A model generated the notes under the pieces. The model worked only from the letters and a program-made list of their open reading frames with translations. It was not told the origin of the DNA and ran no database searches. A DNA stretch of 19,601 bases, taken from Candidatus Heimdallarchaeota archaeon (GTDB lineage Archaea > Asgardarchaeota > Heimdallarchaeia > Heimdallarchaeales > Kariarchaeaceae). Each line of letters opens with the position of its first letter. Position 1 is the stretch's first letter. Position numbers and translations under genes: made by a program. Positions 1 to 9,000 of this stretch are shown here, piece by piece. The DNA is taken from positions 1-19,601 of the forward strand of contig WAMJ01000117.1 in assembly GCA_015522385.1 (NCBI GenBank), read 5' to 3'.

Positions 1-1829
1 TCCTCGAACCTCCGATCCAGCTCCTGGACAAATTTCTCAAGTATCCTCCCGATCTCATACGAGACGTTTAGCGACCTTCCCATCGCCTCACCCCACCAGC
101 TGGGTACAGTGGGGAGGGAGTTGTACGCTTCCCTGACGATGACCTTGTTGCCTACCGTTCTGAGGTAGCGCAACGCCCTGCCTCCGAGGATGAAGACCGA
201 ATCAGCCGTGAGGTTCTCAACGAAGCTCTCTGTGAGGTTACCAATCTTGTCCCGGGTGCTCTCCAAAACCACCTCGACGTTACTGGTGTCGGGGATGGTC
301 CCTATGTTCATCATAAAGTTCTGACGTTGGTAGCCCTTACGGCTTACCGTACCTGTCGAGGAATCGTACCAGATTCTTCCATACTTCCAGTTCTCATCGG
401 GGCTCAGGGGGTTGCTCATGGACTCGATGAGACGGATTAATCTCTCCTCGGGGTAGGAGCTGTAGTTGAACGAACGTGTTGCAACTTCGTGAAGTTCGGA
501 GACGCTCCAGTTTTTGTCGACCGTGAGACCCACGACGAACTGTGCGAGGACGTCCTCCGCGTTGGTCGGGATATGAATCTCGTCGAGACTACCATCGAGA
601 CACAACCGGGCAATAGCTGTGATCTCCAGAAGCTCATCGAGGCTGGAGACAAGGAACTTTCCCCGAGAGACAGACATGAAGAAGTGACCCGCTCGTCCGA
701 ATCTCTGCAGTGCCCTATTCACAGACTTCGGGGAGTTCATCTGAACTGCCAGATCGATTGACCCCACGTCTATTCCCAGCTCTAATGAGGCGGAGGTGAT
801 GATGGCCTTGAGCTCACCCCGCTTCATCCTGTCCTCGATCTCGAACCGGAGTTCCCTGTCGACAGAGGAGTGGTGGACGGCGATCATACCCTCCAACTCG
901 GGGTCCCTCGTCACGAGGTCCCTAGCAACCCTCTCACTCCAGTTACGGGTGTTGGCGAAAACGATCGATGTCTGGTTCTCCTCCAGCAGATCCCGTATGA
1001 TCTTAACGTGGTCGTGGACGACCGAGGAACTGAAGACGGTCCCCAATTGGGTTGGTGGGGTGACAACCTCAACCTCCAGTTGCTTCACCGTCCCGTAGTC
1101 GATGATGTGAACCACACGCTCGTCCTCGTGACTACCCATGAGGAAGTTCGCTATGCCATCAATGGGGGAGATAGTCGCTGATAGCCCGATCCTCGCAGGG
1201 GGTCTGTCAGTGCGCGTCTCCAGCCACTCCATCATGAGGGAGAGGAAGACCCCTCTCTTATCCGATGCGAGGGCATGAATCTCATCGATGAGTAACCACT
1301 CTACTCCCTTGAGGTGGTCAGAGAACTTCTGGGAAGCGAGGACGATCCCTAACGACTCGGGGGTGGTGATCAGGATGTGTGGCGGTCGTTTCAGCATCTT
1401 TGACTTTTCGTAGGTCGTCGTGTCTCCCGTACGCACTGCAGATCTCACCAATGTCGCATCCTCGGGCAGGAACTCTCGAACTCCTTCGAGCGGGAGCTGG
1501 AGGTTCTTGTGAATATCATTGTTCAGAGCACGTAGAGGTGAGACGTAAACGGCGTATATCCTGTCCTCAAGCTTCCCCTCTATCGACATAGCGACCAACC
1601 GGTCAATAAGACCAAGGAAGGAGGCAAGCGTCTTCCCAGATCCAGTGGGAGCGAGGATAAGAGTAGATCTGTGCTCCTGCACCAATGGGACGGAGATGAG
1701 CTGTAACCGATTGAGGGAGGAGATCGCCCCCTCGAGCCACTTTCGTACGGGCTCTGTCAGTTCGGAGTAGAGCTTCTCCTTCCCCTTCCCCTCAGTCACA
1801 TACTCGTGCCTTGCGAATCTCTTCTCCAT
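1..1829 (-). CDS. lhr: Lhr-family superfamily 2 ATP-dependent helicase (3' end cut by window edge)
   Basis: About 609 residues are readable without a stop from ATG 1829 down to the window edge; the C-terminal part lies outside. Seen: Walker A APTGSGKT (residues 60-67), the Lhr-like YVSPLRALNNDI (motif Ia, about 95-106), TTPES (155-159), Walker B DEIH (182-185), motif III SAT (217-219), ELGIDVG (350-356) and motif VI QRFGRAGH (375-382). DEIH with SPLRALNND and the RFGRAGH box is typical of Lhr helicases, ATP-driven 3'-5' translocases implicated in DNA repair or RNA:DNA unwinding. The region after about residue 430 would be the winged-helix and Lhr-core part. The start is supported by a TATA-like box 26 bases upstream, implying a leaderless mRNA. 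It is divergent from the ribonucleotide reductase gene. Lhr-core versus longer Lhr forms cannot be separated because the end is missing. Confidence 0.93.
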   Translation of the reverse strand, partial: MEKRFARHEYVTEGKGKEKLYSELTEPVRKWLEGAISSLNRLQLISVPLVQEHRSTLILAPTGSGKTLASFLGLIDRLVAMSIEGKLEDRIYAVYVSPLRALNNDIHKNLQLPLEGVREFLPEDATLVRSAVRTGDTTTYEKSKMLKRPPHILITTPESLGIVLASQKFSDHLKGVEWLLIDEIHALASDKRGVFLSLMMEWLETRTDRPPARIGLSATISPIDGIANFLMGSHEDERVVHIIDYGTVKQLEVEVVTPPTQLGTVFSSSVVHDHVKIIRDLLEENQTSIVFANTRNWSERVARDLVTRDPELEGMIAVHHSSVDRELRFEIEDRMKRGELKAIITSASLELGIDVGSIDLAVQMNSPKSVNRALQRFGRAGHFFMSVSRGKFLVSSLDELLEITAIARLCLDGSLDEIHIPTNAEDVLAQFVVGLTVDKNWSVSELHEVATRSFNYSSYPEERLIRLIESMSNPLSPDENWKYGRIWYDSSTGTVSRKGYQRQNFMMNIGTIPDTSNVEVVLESTRDKIGNLTESFVENLTADSVFILGGRALRYLRTVGNKVIVREAYNSLPTVPSWWGEAMGRSLNVSYEIGRILEKFVQELDRRFE

Positions 1830-1843
1830 CCTGTCTACTGCCC

Positions 1844-1867
1844 ACTTAGGGATATAATAAACTTAGG
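1844..1867 (-). promoter_or_regulatory. TATA box of the Lhr gene flanked by 7-bp direct repeats
   Basis: On the minus strand TTTATTATATC (1851-1861) is centred about 26 bases before the ATG at 1829, so the transcript should start at or next to the start codon. The box is bracketed by two copies of ACTTAGG as read on the plus strand, at 1844-1850 and 1861-1867, 17 bases apart. TATA assignment is by spacing and composition; the operator role of the repeats is inference. Confidence 0.6.
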
Positions 1868-2157
1868 TAAACCCACTTGTGTTCATTTGTTTCAGGTGAA
1901 GGTCTGGAGACATCTAGCAATCACGAACAGCAAGAGACTAATACATTACGTAGAGTTCAGCACAAGATCACAGTTTGTGGTCCAAAAGGGTCTGCGCAAA
2001 AACCGCCAATTTCTAGGATGTCTACACGGCTCAGTTCAGGTGTTTAAATGTTTAAGTCACGAGGAACTCACGGAAATTCGAAATAACTCGAGCCACGGAA
2101 GAAATCCAGTGCACAGCGTGCGAGGTCGATTCCCTGAGTAGGACTGAGAGAATAGCT
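1868..2157. other. Non-coding stretch between Lhr and nrdJ
   Basis: The only open frame here (plus, 1806-2141) starts inside the helicase gene and reads as low-complexity translation with no recognisable motif, so I treat the stretch as non-coding. It holds one copy of GTGCACAG (2109-2116) that recurs next to the nrdJ TATA box. No tRNA-like cloverleaf or long inverted repeat was seen. Confidence 0.5.
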
Positions 2158-2178
2158 ACTGTGTGCACAGTATATATC
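2158..2178 (+). promoter_or_regulatory. nrdJ promoter: TATATAT box joined to an inverted repeat
   Basis: TATATATC (2171-2178) is a strong archaeal TATA-like element. Its left side carries a perfect inverted repeat ACTGTG-TG-CACAGT (2158-2171) that overlaps the first T of the box. Predicted transcription start is near 2200, giving a leader of about 40 bases to ATG 2240. The repeat overlaps where TFB would bind, which would suit a repressor or activator site; that role is inference. Confidence 0.55.
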
Positions 2179-2239
2179 CCCTTGGTCTGCTGTGTGACAG
2201 AAACATCTGAAACATCGTTCAGGGCATCCGCGGAGTGAA

Positions 2240-5038
2240 ATGCTTGACTTTAGAGGAAACGCTTTTAACCTTCTAAAGTCGCTTCGAATTTACCAAAATT
2301 TGAGTGGTATTATGGAACAAGAAAATATACAGGAAGTGGAAAATTCTTCCAATAGCGGTCTGGTATTCAAGCGGTTCTACACCAACCCGCAGAGCCACCC
2401 GTACGATCTCGTCAACTGGGAACTGCGGACGGCAAAGGTTTCTAACGAGAAGGGGGAGGTCATCTTCGAGCAGAAGGACATCGAATTCCCCGATTTCTGG
2501 AGCCTGAACGCAACACAGATCGTGGTATCCAAGTACTTCCACGGCAAGATGAACACCCCGCAGAGAGAGACCAGTCTCAAGCAGCTCATAGACAGGGTCG
2601 TCCTCACCCTCAAGGAGTGGGGAGTCAAGGACGGCTACTTCGCAGACTACGAGACAGCGAACATCTTCGCCATGGAGCTCACGCACATCCTACTCCACCA
2701 GTACGCTGCCTTCAACTCCCCAGTCTGGTTCAACATGGGCACAGTTCCGAAACCTCAGAACTCTGCCTGTTTCATCAACAGCGTCGAGGACACAATGGAG
2801 TCTATTCTCGAGCTGGCTAAGACGGAGGGCATGCTCTTCAAGTACGGCTCCGGCGCTGGAGTCAACCTCTCGGTTCTCAGATCTAAGGACGAACTACTGT
2901 CCACTGGGGGGCAGGCTTCGGGACCAGTCTCCTTCATGAAGGGCTTTGATGCCTTCGCTGGCACCATCAAGTCGGGTGGAAAGACCCGTAGAGCTGCTAA
3001 GATGGTTCTGCTCGATGATTCTCACCCCGACGTCTTGGAGTTCATACAGAGCAAGGTCAAGGAGGAGAAAAAGGCATGGGCCCTCATCGATGCAGGCTAC
3101 GACGGCAGCTTCACGGGAGAGGCCTACTCTAGCGTCTTCTTCCAGAACGCCAACCACTCAGTCAGGGTATCGGACGATTTTATGAACAAGGTGATAGAGG
3201 GAGGAAAGTGGACGACACGTAAGGTCACCACTGGCGAGCCCGCAAACACCTACGATGCTTCATACATCCTCGAAGAGGTCTCGCTGGCCACCCATATCTG
3301 CGGTGATCCTGGTCTGCAGTACAAGGACACTATCAACAGGTGGCACACCTGCAAGAACTCAGGCCCCATCAACGCCAGTAACCCATGCAGTGAGTATGTC
3401 TTCCTCGACGACACCGCGTGCAACTTAGCCAGCATCAATCTGCTCAAGTACAGGAAGGAGGACGGATCCTTCGACCTCGAAGGATACCTACACACCATCG
3501 ACATCCTCATCACCGCCATGGAGATCATCGTCGGCAACTCTTCATATCCTACCGAGAGAATTGAGAAGAATTCGCACATCTACAGGACACTCGGTTTGGG
3601 CTACACTAATCTCGGTGCCTTGCTCATGTCCCTCGGACTGCCCTACGACAGCAACGAGGGCAGGAACTACGCCTCGGTGATGACCTCAATCCTCACAGGG
3701 AGGGCCTATCTGCACAGCTCGGTGATGGCACGAATCATGGGACCGTTCGAGGGTTTCGCAAAGAACCGCGAACCCATGCTCGAGGTCATCCAGATGCACA
3801 GGGACGCCGCCTATGAGCGGATCAAGAAGTATCCCTCCGTGGATGACGAGCTCCTCAAGTACGCTGAAGAGGTCTGGGACGAGGCCTACAAAATGGGCAC
3901 TCGTCACGGTTACAGGAACGCCCAGGTCAGCGTGCTAGCACCCACGGGAACCATCAGCTTCCTCATGGATGCAGACACGACCGGTATCGAACCGGATATC
4001 GCCCTGGTCAAGTACAAGAAGCTCGTCGGTGGTGGATACATGACCATCGTCAACCAGACAGTACCGCTGGCCCTCAAGAGGCTGGGCTACTCCAAGGAAG
4101 CAACCGAGGAGATCATGGAGTACGTGCTGGAGAAGGGAACGATCGAGAAGGCACCCTACGTCAAGGAGTCTCACTACCCCATCTTTGACACCTCCTTCAA
4201 GAGCCCCAACGGCAAGCGCTCGATCCACTACATGGGCCACGTCAAGATGATGGCGGCCGCACAGCCCTTCCTCTCGGGTGCGATCTCCAAGACCGTGAAC
4301 ATGCCGGAGAACGCCACTGTGGAGGAGATATCGCAAGTCTACATCGAGGCATGGAAGCTCGGCGTAAAGGCCGTCGCCATCTACAGGGACAACTCCAAGA
4401 GGTTGCAACCGCTGAACACCTCCAAAGAGGACGGCGAGAAGGAGGTGCTGAGCAAGTACGACATCGCAGCTCGCACACCCTACAGGAGAAAGCTCAAGCC
4501 CACCCGGCAGTCCAAGACGCACAAGTTCGAGGTTGATGCGCACGAAGGTTACATCATCGTCGGTATGTACGACGACGGATCCCCTGGCGAGGTCTTCATC
4601 ACCATGTCCAAGCAGGGATCCACCCTCGGCGGCATCATGGACTCCTTCGCCGTGCTCATGTCTCTCGCCCTGCAGTACGGGGTGCCGCTGAGCGTGCTGG
4701 TCAACAAGTTCATCCACACCAAGTTCGAGCCCTCTGGCTTCACCGCCAACGACGACATCCCCACCGCGTCCAGCGTCATCGACTATATCTTCAGGTGGAT
4801 GGCCCTGGAGTTCCTGCCCGAGGAGGAGAGGCCGTTCTCCCTGCAGTCCAACAACGGCTACAAGAACGGTGGCTCTCTGGTCAAGAGCGTGGAGGAGGAG
4901 CCCAAGAAGAGCGTGCAGGACAAGATGAGGGAGGCGTACGGTGACACGCAGATGTGCCTGTACTGCGGTGGCATCGCCTTGAGATCTGGCTCCTGCTACA
5001 CCTGCTCCGAGTGCGGAAATACCACTGGATGTAGCTAG
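2240..5038 (+). CDS. nrdJ: Adenosylcobalamin-dependent (class II) ribonucleoside-diphosphate reductase
   Basis: Reduces ribonucleotides to deoxyribonucleotides for DNA synthesis, using a cobalamin-generated thiyl radical. The 932-residue product has the redox Cys in NSACFIN (C177), the NPCSE box with Asn381, thiyl Cys383 and Glu385, and the second redox Cys394 eleven residues later, the same spacing as in Thermotoga NrdJ. PTGTIS followed by DTTGIEPD and KKLVGGG marks the class II core. A TSCPD-type domain follows (about 754-857), then a C-terminal cysteine tail CLYC-x9-CYTCSEC-x5-C (C906, C909, C919, C922, C925, C931) that probably re-reduces the active site. No ATP-cone is visible at the N-terminus. 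Start: ATG 2240 has GGAG at 2232-2235 and a TATA box at suitable distance. ATG 2312 (908 residues) is a serious alternative, because the intervening 24 residues are AT-rich and not family-like, and CTTTTAACC (2262-2270) could be its promoter. Confidence 0.97.
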   Translation: MLDFRGNAFNLLKSLRIYQNLSGIMEQENIQEVENSSNSGLVFKRFYTNPQSHPYDLVNWELRTAKVSNEKGEVIFEQKDIEFPDFWSLNATQIVVSKYFHGKMNTPQRETSLKQLIDRVVLTLKEWGVKDGYFADYETANIFAMELTHILLHQYAAFNSPVWFNMGTVPKPQNSACFINSVEDTMESILELAKTEGMLFKYGSGAGVNLSVLRSKDELLSTGGQASGPVSFMKGFDAFAGTIKSGGKTRRAAKMVLLDDSHPDVLEFIQSKVKEEKKAWALIDAGYDGSFTGEAYSSVFFQNANHSVRVSDDFMNKVIEGGKWTTRKVTTGEPANTYDASYILEEVSLATHICGDPGLQYKDTINRWHTCKNSGPINASNPCSEYVFLDDTACNLASINLLKYRKEDGSFDLEGYLHTIDILITAMEIIVGNSSYPTERIEKNSHIYRTLGLGYTNLGALLMSLGLPYDSNEGRNYASVMTSILTGRAYLHSSVMARIMGPFEGFAKNREPMLEVIQMHRDAAYERIKKYPSVDDELLKYAEEVWDEAYKMGTRHGYRNAQVSVLAPTGTISFLMDADTTGIEPDIALVKYKKLVGGGYMTIVNQTVPLALKRLGYSKEATEEIMEYVLEKGTIEKAPYVKESHYPIFDTSFKSPNGKRSIHYMGHVKMMAAAQPFLSGAISKTVNMPENATVEEISQVYIEAWKLGVKAVAIYRDNSKRLQPLNTSKEDGEKEVLSKYDIAARTPYRRKLKPTRQSKTHKFEVDAHEGYIIVGMYDDGSPGEVFITMSKQGSTLGGIMDSFAVLMSLALQYGVPLSVLVNKFIHTKFEPSGFTANDDIPTASSVIDYIFRWMALEFLPEEERPFSLQSNNGYKNGGSLVKSVEEEPKKSVQDKMREAYGDTQMCLYCGGIALRSGSCYTCSECGNTTGCS

Positions 5039-5122
5039 TTAGAGTCTATAATCTGTATAATAAAAGTTTGATTTTTGATCTTTATACGAAATAATTGGAA
5101 TGAGCATATGAAGTGATGGAAC
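5039..5122 (+). terminator. T-rich probable terminator region after nrdJ
   Basis: Directly after the nrdJ stop the sequence becomes AT-rich, with T runs at about 5066-5083 (TTTGATTTTTGATCTTT). Archaeal RNA polymerase terminates at such U-tracts without a strong hairpin. No GC-rich stem is visible. Confidence 0.35.
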
Positions 5123-5132
5123 TACATATACC
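5123..5132 (+). promoter_or_regulatory. TATA-like box before the permease remnant
   Basis: TACATATACC is centred about 28 bases before ATG 5156, the leaderless spacing seen for several genes in this window. It may still drive transcription of the broken fragment, or may be a chance AT-rich match. Confidence 0.35.
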
Positions 5133-5155
5133 CTTCTGATTTACAAACCGATAGG

Positions 5156-5663
5156 ATGCTTGGGAATTACTTTTCTCCCGATACGGATACGGAACTCAGA
5201 CATATCCTCACGTCGGACACTACATACTCTTCCTTCACGACAATCTTCCTCGATGACCAGATACTGAGCGACGATTTTAGGTCCACGCTCTATCTGGGCT
5301 TCACTCTGATTAGTGTGGTGGCTGGTCTCTTCGCTCTGTTGATTGTAGTACGGCATCGTCGGGATCTCATGATACTATGATCTTCCCTTGTAGAGACGCT
5401 TGGGTACCTTGGAGTTGGTGAAAACCAGTTGTCAAAGATACACGGGGAATTCAACATGGGTTTGACACGGGTTGTGACAAGAGTTCTAATCGCATACCTT
5501 GCAATGAGCATTCCTCTGGTTCTCGCTATAGGCCCTTCTTGAATGGTCCGTCAACCTGTTTGGGTGGGCACAGCTCCTGTTCCTACTATCCGCGAGTTCA
5601 GCGCTCATCCTTGTAGCCCCATTCGTCCGCAACTCAGACACCGCTGCCCGTCTTCACTCTTGA
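5156..5663 (+). pseudogene. Decayed FtsX-like ABC permease C-terminal fragment
   Basis: The first 74 codons end in a transmembrane segment (LGFTLISVVAGLFALLIVV) followed by RHRRDLMIL, which resembles the FtsX-domain boundary after a membrane helix, then TGA at 5378-5380. In the same frame the sequence continues without a gap: SSLVETLGYLGVGENQL, then a second hydrophobic stretch LIAYLAMSIPLVLAIGP, to TGA near 5534. A one-base shift near 5525 opens the next frame, LLEWSVNLFGWAQLLFLL then SASSALILVAPFVRNSD, giving a third membrane helix and a stop at 5661-5663. Three helices in this order match the C-terminal FtsX permease domain. The N-terminal half of a permease is absent; a stop codon at 5114-5116 closes the frame upstream. 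The nonsense change, frameshift and truncation together point to a pseudogene. A short functional 74-residue membrane peptide is the alternative. Confidence 0.6.
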
Positions 5664-5987
5664 TTCCCACCGTTTGGACATGTACAGTCTCAGTAAGAAG
5701 CGCGGACAGTTCTCCTAATTGGTCAAATATTTTTACCATAGTGTGAGATGTTGAAATTTCTACCTGTGGATCGAAAAAATGGGCATGCCCATGAATTATA
5801 CTGAACAATTCCCGCTGTCTCCCCATTTGATCTACTTTTTCCCCCCGTGAGCCAATACCCCTCGATAATTCGGGGACATGTGGGAAAATGAATGTGGGAA
5901 ATATACTTAGAAAATATATATAAAATTCGAAATTCACAGTTTGATCTACGATTTATTTTTCTCACTTGCTGATCATTTTGTGAAAAT
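5664..5987. other. AT-rich non-coding gap before the subtilisin gene
   Basis: No convincing gene. It contains a perfect 14-bp palindrome ATGGGCATGCCCAT (5779-5792) and a bulged GC hairpin around 5856-5873 (CCCCTCGA / TTCGGGG). A minus-strand open frame at 5605-5937 crosses the region but has no recognisable motif and overlaps the permease remnant antisense. Confidence 0.5.
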
Positions 5988-5997
5988 CTTTATAAAG
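5988..5997 (+). promoter_or_regulatory. TATA box of the subtilisin gene
   Basis: CTTTATAAAG is a perfectly palindromic TATA-like box. Its predicted start site is near 6019, leaving a leader of about 43 bases to ATG 6062 that contains GGTG (6051-6054) as a possible ribosome binding site. Confidence 0.6.
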
Positions 5998-6061
5998 CGT
6001 ATTCGCGAACATTGATCGGTACAAATCCAATATTTTTTCAGGAATGTACTGGTGTGTAACC

Positions 6062-9000
6062 ATGAAAAGCTTTCTAAAAGTGTTAATCATCACCCTACTA
6101 CTCGTGGGATCGCCTTTTGCGGCCACGGGGAACACCCTCGCTCAACGCGAGGACGCCACGCCTGCGGGGGAGCAGGTGACGAATAGTGTCCAGTCGGACT
6201 ATTCACAATACATACCCAAGGTGGAGTCCACCACGTCCACTGTGGAACCCCCAGTGGGTGTAGATACCACTCCCATGTCATTCAGGGATCCAATAGAGAC
6301 CAAGGTGGAACTGCCAGAGTCGATCGTACAGTGGAAGGAGGTCAGTGAGTCCATCGGAGGTTCCCTCTCTCCCGCAGTCCCTGACAACGCATTCGTGAAG
6401 GTCACGGAGAAAAGGATAGAGGTCACGGTGAAGTTCACGACCTACGGCTACAGTCCAGAACTCCGCGACACACTCATGAGGTACGACGCCAAGGTTCTGA
6501 AAAACGATCCGACGATCTCGGCCTTCCTTGTCGAGGTTCCGGTTGTGATGTTGGACGGTTTCGTCAACGAGGCCAGCGGTCTGCCCTCGGTGGACTATGT
6601 CGAGCCCAACTTCTACGTGCAGGCTTCTTATGTCCCCAACGATCCGGATTGGCCTGTTCAATGGGGTCCGCAGATCATCGGGATGGAGACAGCATGGGAC
6701 GTACAGCTCGGGGACAGGAACGTGTTAGTTGCGGTGATCGACACCGGTATCGACTACACCCACCCTGACCTAGTGGACAACTACGTCCCTCTCGGCTACG
6801 ATTTCTTCAATAACGACAACGACCCGATGGATGACAACAGCCATGGTACTCACGTCGCAGGCACCATCGCCGCTTCCATCAGCAACGGTGTAGGCATCGC
6901 GGGAGTTGCGAACGTCTCCGTCATGGCAGAGAAGTTTCTAGATGCCAATGGCTTCGGCTCTGATTTCGACGGGGCCTCAGCAATCACCCACGCGGTCGAC
7001 CAGGGAGCAGACATCCTCTCCAACAGCTGGGGTGGCACCGGCTACTCACAGCTCATCGCAGACGCAGTGGACTATGCCATCAGCTCTGGAGTCATCGTAG
7101 TAGCAGCAGCGGGCAACAGCGGTAGTGACATCATCAGCTACCCCGCAGCCCTGCCAGGTGTCATCGGAGTCTCGGCCACCGATCAGAATGACCAGCTTGC
7201 GTACTTCTCAAGTTACGGTCCAGTGGTGGACATTGCAGCACCAGGTGTCGACATCTATTCTTCTGTTATTGGAGGATACGCGTACTACAGTGGAACCTCG
7301 ATGGCCACACCCCACGTCAGTGGTCTTTTGGCTCTTCTCATGAGCCAGTTCCCCAGTTACACTCCCACACAGTTGGAGGAACTGCTGTACTCCACCGCAG
7401 TGGATCTTGGGGATCCGGGATTCGACCAGTTCTTCGGGTGGGGAAGGATAGATGCCTCGTCCGCCATCTTCGGACTGCAGGATCACAATGTCAGGGCATC
7501 AATATCCGGACCTGATTACATCCCCCTGAATGAGACGGGCTCGTTCAGTGTGACAGTTAGCAACGTTGGCCTCATGAACGAGACAAATGTGGAGCTAGCA
7601 GTCTACCTCAACGGTACGAATGTCATCAACCAGACAATCCCGACCCTCAACTCGGGCGATAGCATCTCTTTCTCGTACGATATCTATGGAGACCAGCTTG
7701 TGACATACGAGTTATTTGCATCGGTAACTCCCGTCTTCAACGAGACAGTTGTTCACGACAACGTGGCGACCAAGTACACCACGGTCTCCCTTCCGATCAT
7801 CCACCCCTCTCAGGGTAACGTGATGATGTATTATTATCCGGACATGGCAGATCCATTGGCGTACAGGTTCGAGGTTGCCAACGACACAGATCCGAGTGCG
7901 GTGCAGTTCGATATGTACTTCTACGACTCAAGTGCGAGGAGTGAATTCTTCGGATTTAGCCTATTTATCAACACGTACACGAGGGAGAGCTCCGACATCT
8001 GGGGGCTCTTCCCCTACTGGATCCAGACGGACGTCCAGATCGGTGATACCATAGAGCTGTTCCAGAAGGGTCAGTTCGTCCCTGTTGTTGGAGAGGCAAT
8101 CATCGACTACTACGGTACTCCATTGGACACTTGGGTTGTGGATGACAGCTTTGAGCTGGTGTATTTCTCCAAGGCGGATGGCTATCTTGTCAAGGTAGAT
8201 GACTACACTGGGTATACCTTCCTTGACATGCGGTCGACAAATATCCTCCCATCACCAGTTCACAATCTTAGGATCGACTTTGCATCCACGCCCTATGGAG
8301 TTGTTGGAGAAGAAGTCCTATTGGACATCCTCTTGCAGAATACCGGGACGGAGTTCGAATTCTTCCAAGTTGAGGTTGCGATAGATGGAACACCCATATA
8401 CTCACAGATACACAACCAGACTGGAGTCGGCGGATACGAATTCATTGGTGTCCCGTGGACTGCTCCCGTGGAAGGATACTACAACCTCTCTGCAGTGATT
8501 TTCCCCGTTAGCAATGAGACCTACGTAGAGGACAATATCGTGGAAGCCACAATAGGTGCAGGTACGCTTAGGAACTATGACATGTTACCCACCACGTTCT
8601 CATGGTTCGACGCGGTGTCTAACGGTGAGAACCTCTTCCTCACAGGAGATGACATAGCGGTCTCCGTCTCACTGCCTTTCCCCGTACAGTTCTACGACCA
8701 ATTCTTCACGACACTGTACGTAGGCTCCAACGGATGGATGTCCTTCGCTGAGCCAGATGCTACTGAATTCTGGTATGATCCGTTCCCAACCGATACGCAC
8801 CCCTATGCTGTCGCTCCATTCTGGAATGATCTGATTGCGGACAACAATGTATATGTGTGGGGAACCAGCGACTTCTTCGTCGTCGAATACTCCAACTACT
8901 ACTACCTCAGCGGTGAGCTCGCGGGCACGTTCGAGGTCGTGTTCTTCGCTAACGGGGACATCCTCTTCCAGTATCAGTCCATCAACGTAGACTACATCTC

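Noticed and set aside
1806..2141. Plus-strand ORF of 111 codons between Lhr and nrdJ
   Set aside because: It starts inside the helicase gene antisense, crosses the Lhr promoter, and has no domain-like pattern or promoter of its own.
3935..4717. 260-codon minus-strand ORF inside nrdJ
   Set aside because: It is a shadow of the GC-rich reductase gene; the translation is composition-driven (Val, Leu, Asp, His rich) with no motif.
5378..5380. UGA read as selenocysteine in the permease fragment
   Set aside because: FtsX permeases are not selenoproteins, there is no hairpin evidence, and a second lesion (frameshift near 5525) points to decay.
5605..5937. 110-codon minus-strand ORF containing HGHAH
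   Set aside because: HGHAH comes from the palindrome at 5779-5792, and part of the ORF is antisense to the permease remnant; no family pattern.
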